Origin: Xanthobacteraceae bacterium
Lineage (GTDB): Bacteria; Pseudomonadota; Alphaproteobacteria; Rhizobiales; Xanthobacteraceae
Length of the DNA: 5,162 nucleotides
NCBI GenBank assembly: GCA_030044035.1
Contig: JASHWN010000250.1
Location: forward strand, 1 to 5,162
Direction of reading: 5' to 3'
The notes under the pieces are model-generated. The model was given only the letters and a program-made list of their open reading frames with translations. It had not been told where the DNA came from and did no database searches. Position numbers and translations under genes: made by a program. Below, in pieces: positions 1 to 4,542 of this stretch (positions within the stretch are counted from its first letter, which is position 1; each line of letters opens with the position of its first letter).

Positions 1-375
1 ATGCTGGCGCGCGGGCTGCTTGACGAGCTGCAGGCGGCGAAGGGCTCGGTGGTCAACGTCACCTCGATCGCCGGCTCGCGCGTGCATCCGTTCGCCGGCG
101 CCGCCTATGCGACCTCGAAGGCGGCGCTGGCGGCGCTGACCCGCGAGATGGCGGCCGATTTCGGGCCGCGCGGCATCCGCGTCAACGCCATCGCGCCCGG
201 CGAGATCGATACCGCCATGCTGTCGCCCGGCACGGAAAAGATCGTGGCCAACATCCCGATGCGCCGGCTCGGCACCCCCGACGAGGTGGCGAAGATCATC
301 TACGTGCTGTGCACCGAGACCGCGTCCTACGTGAACGGCGCCGAAATCCACATCAACGGCGGGCAGCACGTGTGA
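1..375 (+). CDS. SDR family oxidoreductase, C-terminal half (5' end outside window)
   Basis: This is the C-terminal 124 residues of a classical short-chain dehydrogenase/reductase, a cytoplasmic NAD(P)(H)-dependent oxidoreductase. Visible in order are the strand with the catalytic serine (NVTSIAG, Ser22 of the visible part), the active-site YATSK (Tyr36, Lys40), the segment RGIRVNAIAPGEIDT that follows the catalytic helix, and the usual C-terminus (LGTPDEVAKIIYVL, then VNGAEIHINGGQ). Classical SDRs have about 250 residues, so roughly half is missing, including the TGxxxGIG cofactor loop and the NNAG motif. The ATG at base 1 is therefore almost certainly an internal methionine and the cut is made by the window edge, not by mutation. 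The gene ends 8 bases before the end of the convergent TauE/SafE gene. FabG-like sequence does not by itself mean a role in fatty acid synthesis, and the substrate cannot be named. Confidence 0.93.
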   Translation: MLARGLLDELQAAKGSVVNVTSIAGSRVHPFAGAAYATSKAALAALTREMAADFGPRGIRVNAIAPGEIDTAMLSPGTEKIVANIPMRRLGTPDEVAKIIYVLCTETASYVNGAEIHINGGQHV

Positions 376-380
376 CGTGC
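366..380. terminator. Perfect short hairpin at a convergent gene junction
   Basis: GCACGT (366-371) and ACGTGC (375-380) are exact inverted copies separated by GTG. The hairpin spans the SDR stop codon (373-375) and ends four bases before the TauE/SafE stop codon (384-386, - strand). Its position between two convergent genes suits a bidirectional transcription end. No T-run follows on either strand, so it does not meet the usual rule for an intrinsic terminator. It may be a weak pause or RNA 3' end element, or chance. Confidence 0.3.
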
Positions 381-383
381 GGG

Positions 384-1151
384 TCAACCAAGAAGCCTTA
401 TGCCAACGACGACGAGGACGCAGGCAAGCGCGATCCGAATCACGGCGTCATGCGCCCGGGTCGCAAGGTAACTTCCGGCGATGATGCCGGGCAGGGATCC
501 GATCAACAGCGTCGATAGCAGCGTCCAATCGATCGAACCCAAATACCAGTGCCCCGCACCCGCCAACAGCGTGAGCGGGACGGCATGGGCGATATCCGAG
601 CCGACGATGCGGCCGGGCGGCATTCGCGGGTGGAGCAGCAAAAGCACGGTCACCCCGATCGCGCCGGCGCCTACCGATGTCGCGGTGACGAGAACGCCCA
701 TTGCCAGGCCCAACACAATCGTCAGCAATGCGGCGTTGCGGGCATCGAGCCGAGCGGCGGCATAGCGCTCGCGAATGGTTTTGCCGGCGATCAGAAAGGC
801 CGATGTCGCCAACAGCGTGGCTCCGAGCGTCAACGTGATGAAGTGTTGGCCGGCGGCGTTTTTCAGATCGAACCGCGAAAGCACGGCGATCGTGGCGATC
901 GTCGCCGGTACGCTGCCGAGCGAAAGCAGCCCGACGATAGCCCAGTCGATCGAGCGTGCCGCGGCATGCACCAGCGTTCCGACGGTCTTGGTGGACGCCG
1001 CAAACAGCAGGTCGGTGCCGATTGCCGTAACCGGATGCACGCCGAACAGCAAAATAAGCAACGGCGTCATCAGTGACCCGCCGCCGACACCGGTCATGCC
1101 GACCAGAAAACCGACAGCAAAGCCGGAAGCGACGTATAGCGGATCGATCAT
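384..1151 (-). CDS. TauE/SafE family sulfite/sulfoacetate exporter-type membrane protein
   Basis: A 255-residue polytopic inner-membrane protein of the TauE/SafE (formerly DUF81) family, whose characterised members are linked to export of sulfite, sulfoacetate or related anions. The family's two-fold internal repeat is visible. Residues 14-70 hold the first copy (GMTGVGGGSLMTP, then AIGTDLLFA, ending SIDW), and residues 152-209 hold the second (TSVGAGAIGVTV, then IVGSDIAHA, ending GSIDW). About seven or eight hydrophobic segments are present and the length is normal. The ATG at 1151 is supported by GGAG (1159-1162 on the + strand as CTCC) seven bases upstream. The cysD'/'cysH remnant lies 42 bases upstream on the same strand, so this was probably the last gene of a sulfur-assimilation operon and may still use that promoter. 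The family call is firm; the sulfur-anion substrate is inferred from family and context. Confidence 0.9.
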   Translation of the reverse strand: MIDPLYVASGFAVGFLVGMTGVGGGSLMTPLLILLFGVHPVTAIGTDLLFAASTKTVGTLVHAAARSIDWAIVGLLSLGSVPATIATIAVLSRFDLKNAAGQHFITLTLGATLLATSAFLIAGKTIRERYAAARLDARNAALLTIVLGLAMGVLVTATSVGAGAIGVTVLLLLHPRMPPGRIVGSDIAHAVPLTLLAGAGHWYLGSIDWTLLSTLLIGSLPGIIAGSYLATRAHDAVIRIALACVLVVVGIRLLG

Positions 1152-1193
1152 GAGCGCACTCCGATCACAGTTCCGCAGATCGCGTCGGCACCC

Positions 1194-1355
1194 CTAAGGC
1201 GGCACCGGCTCCGGCAGACCTTTGTCGCTGCCGGCGCTATGCAGGCCGCATTCCTTGTTGTCGTCTTGCTCCCACCATCCAATGCGCCGCAGCCGGGCGA
1301 ACGCCTGGCGAAAGATGAAGATGCTCTGCGCCTTTACATCGTCGAGCCGGCTCAT
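1194..1355 (-). pseudogene. In-frame remnant: CysD N-terminus joined to CysH C-terminus
   Basis: This 53-codon frame looks like two sulfate-assimilation genes joined. Residues 1-26 (SRLDDVKAQSIFIFRQAFA, then RLRRIG) resemble the start of CysD, sulfate adenylyltransferase subunit 2, where L(D/E)xLEAQSIYIFREAFA precedes a strand and the SxGKDS loop. Residues 27-53 (WWEQDDNKECGLHSAGSDKG) resemble the C-terminal tail of APS/PAPS reductase CysH, with the catalytic cysteine (Cys36) in the near-invariant ECGLH motif. The junction falls near 1277/1278. The CysD nucleotide-binding loop and the CysH catalytic domain are absent, so neither enzyme can work. No good ribosome binding site precedes the ATG at 1355. 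The frame stays open to a codon at 1481, but that N-terminal extension resembles nothing and is probably leader. I infer a large deletion. The CysH tail call is stronger than the CysD call. An expressed micropeptide is possible but not shown. Confidence 0.65.
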
Positions 1356-1492
1356 GGGTGCGACTGCGCGCGCTCGGCGAGTCCGGCATTTGCAGCGACG
1401 CGAAAGACTGCCTGTGCTCGGCGGCGGAAGGTGAGCTCTCGTTCCACGATGCATTACTCGTGTAGTAGAATATTTTTTCATTTAAGACGACC

Positions 1493-1526
1493 TTTACCGT
1501 TGTAAATAGAAGATAATTTTCGTCAA
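1493..1526 (-). promoter_or_regulatory. Candidate sigma-70 promoter with overlapping palindromic operator
   Basis: On the - strand, TTGACG (1521-1526) matches the -35 box at five of six positions. After 16 bases comes TACAAC (1499-1504), matching TATAAT at four of six. A perfect 5-bp inverted repeat, TTTAC-CGTT-GTAAA (1493-1506), covers the -10 box and could be a repressor site. The whole stretch from about 1455 to 1520 is markedly AT-rich compared with its surroundings, as promoters in GC-rich genomes often are. Transcription would run leftward through the cysD'/'cysH remnant into the TauE/SafE gene. No regulator can be named from so short a palindrome. Confidence 0.35.
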
Positions 1527-1540
1527 GTCGGGGAATTGGC

Positions 1541-1687
1541 GTGCGTGAATTTTACCAGTCTCGAAGCCATCGGCGCGCCGGGTACGCCCGTGTACAGCAG
1601 CTAAATTATGACGCTGTCGAGAACGCGGTCCTCGCGGCGATGGGTGGCGAGGCGTTCCGCGAATCTCGATACGTGCTATGGCAATAA
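1541..1687 (+). CDS. Doubtful small ORF, 48 codons, GTG start
   Basis: A GTG at 1541 preceded by GGGGA (1530-1534, six bases away) opens a 48-codon frame ending at TAA (1685-1687). The product starts VREFYQSRSHRRAGYARVQ and ends in a more hydrophobic part (AVENAVLAAMGGEAF, then RYVLWQ). I do not recognise it. About 60 percent of its codons end in G or C, clearly lower than in the flanking intact genes, so it is either not coding, recently acquired, or a decayed fragment. It lies between the - strand promoter candidate and the end of the NCS2 permease gene, and no clear + strand promoter is seen. The rest of 1152-1763 outside this frame, the remnant and the promoter candidate shows nothing I can name. 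Confidence 0.2.
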   Translation: MREFYQSRSHRRAGYARVQQLNYDAVENAVLAAMGGEAFRESRYVLWQ

Positions 1688-1763
1688 CCTGCCGCACCGG
1701 CAAGCGCCGACCGCATTGCGTCAGCTACAACGCCGGCGGACTTGGTGCCGCCGATCTCCTACC

Positions 1764-3359
1764 TCATTCCGCAGGCGTTGACGCGATCGCCCGTTCCGGC
1801 ATCGCAAGTGCCGGTGCCAAGGCCGGATAGCGGCTGAGTGCGAACAGGAAGACCGCGACGATCAGATACGCGGCGGCGACCGTCGGCGAGACCGCGATGC
1901 CGACCGCCTGGCCGTGCATGAAGCCGAAGAACGTCAGCACCGCGCCGGCCAGCGCGAATGCGGCGGCATTGGCGAATTTTTTGTCGATAACGTTGGCGCC
2001 GACGGCGGCGAGCACCAGGCCGGTGAGGATGGCGCCGCCGCCCATCGTCTGCAGTCCCGGATAGAGCACACCGACCTTGGCGAGATTATCGAAGCCGAGT
2101 TTCGCGGCATCGGTCCCGGCGATTTGCAGCGCACCATCCATCAGGGTTTTGGCCCAGGCCGCAACATGCGGCGCCAACGCCAGCACGATAGCGGGCGCGT
2201 GGCCTTTGGGCGTGGTCTGGAAAGCTTGCGCGCCGATCAACATGCCGATGTAGAGCAGGATCGGCGAGATCGCCACCACCGGCACGATCGCCAAAAGCAG
2301 CGCAATCACGCCGAACCACGACAGCACGATCACCATGAGGCCGGTGGCGGCCGAATAGCCGATGCGGCCGCCCATGCCCTTCCAGCCCGGATGACCGATA
2401 TAGACCGCATTGATGTAGGGATTGCCCATCAGGCAGCCGATCAGGCTGACGACGCCGTCGGCGGTGAGCACGCGCGTCGTTGGATACGCATCGCCGGCCG
2501 CTTCGGCGCTTTCCACGTTGTCCATGGCCTCGACCAGGTCGTAGATGCCGAACGGCACCGCCGTGACCAGGATGATGCCGAGATATTTGAAGCCGGCGAA
2601 CACGTGACCGAAGGCCGGCAGCGGCACGTTGAAGCCGAAGTTCGAAAACGCGTCGAGCACGCCCTTGCCGCTCAGTCCACCGTAATTGAGACCGAACAGA
2701 TTGGAGCCCCAGGCGATCAGCATGCCGGCCGCAATGGCGACCAGCCCGGCCGGAATACCCCCCGGATATTTGAAGCCGCCGAGCCAGTTCACCACGATGA
2801 TGGCGAGGCAGGTGAAGCCGATCACCGGCGTCATGAAAATTTGCAGCGCGGGCGTCATGGAGATGAAGGTGATCGACACGCCAGCCAGCGTTCCGAGCAG
2901 CGCCGCGCGCGGCGTGATCCTGCGAATCAGCGGCGCGATAAAACCGCCGAGCATCAGGATGAAGCTCTGGAAGAACACCCAGACCAATCCTGCTTCCCAG
3001 CCCTGCACCGGATCGTTGGTGGCGAGCTTGATCGGCAGCATGATCACCAGCGTGACGATGAACATGTGCGGCACGCTGATGCCCGACGGCAGCGCGCAGA
3101 CGTCGTTGCGGCCGGTTTTCTTGGCCAGTCGGTAGGCCAGATAGGCGTAGTACATCGTCGACAGGCACATCATCAGGCCCATCGCCGGCAGGATGCGGCC
3201 GAACACGATCGCGTCGGGCATTTGCAGGACGAAACGCAGCAGGATGGTCAGCGTCAGCATGTTGACCAAAATGTTGGTGCCGAAGCCGAAGAAGGCATTC
3301 CAGTCGCCGGGCGCCCACAAGCGTGGTCGAAACGCAACGCCGGCAGTGGTGGTGCTCAT
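1764..3359 (-). CDS. NCS2 family permease (xanthine/uracil-type, AzgA-like branch)
   Basis: A 531-residue integral membrane protein with about 12-14 hydrophobic segments, probably a proton-coupled importer of a purine, pyrimidine or similar nitrogen-rich ring or ureide across the inner membrane. Family features seen are an early helix with FFGFGTNILVNM (23-34), the re-entrant-type segment CALPSGISVPH (88-98), an acidic stretch YDLVEAMDNVESA (273-285) at the place of the NCS2 substrate-binding helix, and the long segment LTADGVVSLIGCLMGNPYI followed by YIGHPGWKGMGGR (298-332), recalling the AzgA-type second repeat. It is somewhat longer than the usual 430-480 residues. The ATG at 3359 has a strong AGGAG (3366-3370 as CTCCT) six bases upstream, within the 15-base gap after the hydrolase stop codon, so the two genes form one leftward unit. 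The family is fairly sure; the substrate is unknown and is best guessed from the neighbouring hydrolases. Confidence 0.82.
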   Translation of the reverse strand: MSTTTAGVAFRPRLWAPGDWNAFFGFGTNILVNMLTLTILLRFVLQMPDAIVFGRILPAMGLMMCLSTMYYAYLAYRLAKKTGRNDVCALPSGISVPHMFIVTLVIMLPIKLATNDPVQGWEAGLVWVFFQSFILMLGGFIAPLIRRITPRAALLGTLAGVSITFISMTPALQIFMTPVIGFTCLAIIVVNWLGGFKYPGGIPAGLVAIAAGMLIAWGSNLFGLNYGGLSGKGVLDAFSNFGFNVPLPAFGHVFAGFKYLGIILVTAVPFGIYDLVEAMDNVESAEAAGDAYPTTRVLTADGVVSLIGCLMGNPYINAVYIGHPGWKGMGGRIGYSAATGLMVIVLSWFGVIALLLAIVPVVAISPILLYIGMLIGAQAFQTTPKGHAPAIVLALAPHVAAWAKTLMDGALQIAGTDAAKLGFDNLAKVGVLYPGLQTMGGGAILTGLVLAAVGANVIDKKFANAAAFALAGAVLTFFGFMHGQAVGIAVSPTVAAAYLIVAVFLFALSRYPALAPALAMPERAIASTPAE

Positions 3360-3365
3360 GGTGCG

Positions 3366-3370
3366 CTCCT
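3366..3370 (-). promoter_or_regulatory. Ribosome binding site of the NCS2 permease gene
   Basis: AGGAG on the - strand, six bases before the permease ATG at 3359. It lies inside the 15-base gap after the hydrolase stop codon (3375-3377), which fixes the permease start and supports co-transcription of the pair. Confidence 0.75.
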
Positions 3371-3374
3371 GCTC

Positions 3375-4088
3375 TTAAGCGGATACCGCGCGCAACGGCG
3401 TTGCGCCGCGTGCGGCCAGCTCGGTGAGCGCGGCGACAAGCGGCGTCGACGGCGCGACCGAGCCGAAAATGCCGCCTTGCGCCTTGATCATGGCGAGGCC
3501 GGCCCGGTGAAATTCCGGAAAATAAGAGGCGCAACAGTCGGCCAGCACGATGCAGCGAAAGCCGCGGTCGTTGGCCTCGCGGACGGTGGTGTTGACGCAG
3601 ACTTCCGTAGTCACCCCGGCAACGAACAGGGTATCGATGCCGCGATTGCGCAGCATCAGTTCGAGATCGGTCTGGTAGAAGGCGCCCTTGCCCGGTTTGT
3701 CGATCACCGGTTCGCCGGCCAGCGGATAGAGTTCGGCGATGATGTCGTGACCCGGCTCGCCGCGGATCAGGATGCGGCCCATCGGCCCGCGGGCGCCGAT
3801 GCGGTGTCGCGGATCGCCGCGCTCGACTTTGAGCGGCGGTGCGTCGGACAAATCCGGCCGGTGTCCTTCGCGGGTGTGAATGACGAGCATGCCGAGGCGG
3901 CGCGCGGCGTCGAGCATCGCCCGGCAGGGCGCCACCGCAGGCCGCAGCAGCGACACGTCATTGCCCAGCGCTGCGCCGAAACCGCCAGGTTCAAGGAAGT
4001 CGCGCTGCATATCGATAATGATCAGCGCCGCGGCCGCACTATCCACGCATAGCGGCGCCGGTTCGGCTTCGACGGTCAGGCGCGGCAT
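3375..4088 (-). CDS. Isochorismatase-fold cysteine hydrolase, biuret/triuret hydrolase-like
   Basis: A 237-residue cytoplasmic cysteine hydrolase of the isochorismatase fold. The catalytic triad is visible: Asp26 in LIIIDMQRDF, Lys131 in VIDKPGKGAF and Cys164 in GVTTEVCVNTT. The signatures HTREGHRPDLSD (71-82), GRILIRGEPGHDII (104-117), REANDRGF (170-177) and IKAQGGIFGSV (201-211) are those of the biuret hydrolase (BiuH) / triuret hydrolase group. As I recall the BiuH triad, the Lys-Cys spacing of 33 and the Cys-Gln spacing of 40 (Gln204) also agree. Such enzymes remove ammonia from a carbamoyl or amide end. I chose the ATG at 4088 because GGAG lies six bases upstream; an ATG at 4100 and a TTG at 4109 are in frame but lack a good site and would add 4 or 7 residues. 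Relatives with other substrates include ureidoacrylate hydrolase (RutB) and N-carbamoylsarcosine amidase, so biuret itself is not proven. The AtzG/AtzE-like genes across the divergent gap support a ureide role. Confidence 0.85.
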   Translation of the reverse strand: MPRLTVEAEPAPLCVDSAAAALIIIDMQRDFLEPGGFGAALGNDVSLLRPAVAPCRAMLDAARRLGMLVIHTREGHRPDLSDAPPLKVERGDPRHRIGARGPMGRILIRGEPGHDIIAELYPLAGEPVIDKPGKGAFYQTDLELMLRNRGIDTLFVAGVTTEVCVNTTVREANDRGFRCIVLADCCASYFPEFHRAGLAMIKAQGGIFGSVAPSTPLVAALTELAARGATPLRAVSA

Positions 4089-4094
4089 CCCGAT

Positions 4095-4098
4095 CTCC
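4095..4098 (-). promoter_or_regulatory. Ribosome binding site that decides the hydrolase start
   Basis: GGAG on the - strand lies six bases before the ATG at 4088. It falls between the alternative in-frame start codons at 4100 and 4088 and so favours the shorter product. Confidence 0.55.
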
Positions 4099-4342
4099 AT
4101 GCGCCGCAACGCTGTGCAAGCTGCAAGATCGGGGCCAGATTAGAAGCGGCGTTGCTGCGGCAAAGCGGCGGACGATGCCTAATTCTTAAGCTTCCCGCTG
4201 CCCAAAAGCTCAAATGCCCATTCGCGCTTGCGCCCATGCCCCCGTGACGGCCATCGAGTCAAAGTTTTAAGCTCCGGCGCAGGGGCCACGGCCGCTGGCA
4301 TGCGGTTTGCGGAAGGCTCCGCAGCACGAACCGCGCCGGGGA

Positions 4343-4347
4343 GGGAG
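4343..4347 (+). promoter_or_regulatory. Ribosome binding site of the AtzG-like gene
   Basis: GGGAG, within a purine-rich run (4338-4347), lies six bases before the ATG at 4354. It settles the start of the small-subunit gene against the longer open frame beginning at 4228. Confidence 0.75.
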
Positions 4348-4353
4348 TGTTCG

Positions 4354-4542
4354 ATGAAGCACCAAGACGAATTCCTCGAAGCGTTCATCGCTGCGAGCGC
4401 GCAGGCATCGGGTTTGCCCATCGATCCGGCTTGGCGCGATGGCGTGAATTTTCACCTGCGATTGCTGCTCGAGCACGCGGCGCGGGTCGACGACTTTCCG
4501 CTCGCCGACGAGTCCGAGCCGGCGCCGGTGTTCCATGCTTGA
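4354..4542 (+). CDS. atzG: AtzG-like small amidase subunit (DUF4089 domain protein)
   Basis: A 62-residue protein matching the small AtzG / DUF4089 type. It has an N-terminal helix (DEFLEAFIAASAQASGLPI), the DPAWRDGV turn (25-31), a second helix (NFHLRLLLEHAARV) and the characteristic tail DFPLADESEPAPVF (47-60). In the Pseudomonas ADP cyanuric-acid pathway AtzG forms a complex with the amidase AtzE and is needed for its stable production, a relationship likened to GatC with GatA. The Klebsiella hpx purine cluster has a comparable pair. Here the gene directly precedes and overlaps an AtzE-like amidase, so a cytoplasmic complex is very likely. The ATG at 4354 has a strong GGGAG. It is a partner protein with no catalytic residues of its own. 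The symbol is given by homology and context; a role in triazine degradation is not implied. Confidence 0.85.
   Translation: MKHQDEFLEAFIAASAQASGLPIDPAWRDGVNFHLRLLLEHAARVDDFPLADESEPAPVFHA

Larger units (their letters stand above)
4089..4353. promoter_or_regulatory. Divergent intergenic control region of the ureide locus
   Basis: This gap separates the leftward hydrolase-permease pair from the rightward AtzG/AtzE-like pair and must hold promoters for both. For the leftward unit, TTTGCC (4159-4164) and TAATCT (4137-4142), 16 bases apart on the - strand, form a weak promoter candidate. Three AAGCT motifs occur: within TTAAGCTTCC (4186-4195), AAAGCT (4205-4210) and TTAAGCTCC (4267-4275). The two TTAAGCT copies could be regulator half-sites, but this is unproven. 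No convincing rightward promoter, riboswitch or ORF is seen. The + strand frame is open from 4228 into the AtzG-like gene, but that part resembles no protein and is upstream of the good ribosome binding site. Confidence 0.45.

Noticed and set aside
1..3. ATG at base 1 as the true start of the SDR gene
   Set aside because: It would give a 124-residue SDR without the cofactor-binding half. The ATG is an internal codon at the window edge.
549..1076. 175-codon + strand frame over the TauE/SafE gene
   Set aside because: It is antisense to a clear membrane protein, and its Arg/Gln-rich product lacks any motif.
1356..1481. Longer N-terminus for the cys remnant (start at 1481)
   Set aside because: The added residues are Arg/Thr-rich and resemble no CysD or CysH sequence. 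The similarity begins at the ATG at 1355.
1690..1702. TGCCG-CAC-CGGCA hairpin
   Set aside because: The stem is only 5 bp, no T-run follows, and it is not placed at a gene end on the + strand other than a doubtful small ORF.
1734..1753. CGGCGG/CCGCCG stem just after the permease stop codon as an intrinsic terminator
   Set aside because: The 6-bp stem has an 8-base loop and no T-run follows on the - strand. Such stems are common by chance in GC-rich DNA.
1152..1763. Insertion sequence or transposon as the cause of the gene-poor gap
   Set aside because: No transposase-like frame, terminal inverted repeats or target duplication could be seen. A plain deletion explains the remnant better.
2086..3534. 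482-codon open frame on the - strand
   Set aside because: It is an out-of-frame shadow of the permease and hydrolase genes, with an Arg/His-rich low-complexity product and no recognisable fold.
1914..4052. 712-codon open frame on the + strand
   Set aside because: It is antisense to the NCS2 permease and the cysteine hydrolase. Its product is rich in H, R, D, E, Q and G with no domain, typical of the reverse shadow of GC-rich coding sequence.
4228..4353. Upstream extension of the AtzG-like protein
   Set aside because: The family length is about 60-70 residues, the extension shows no similarity, and a strong ribosome binding site marks the ATG at 4354.
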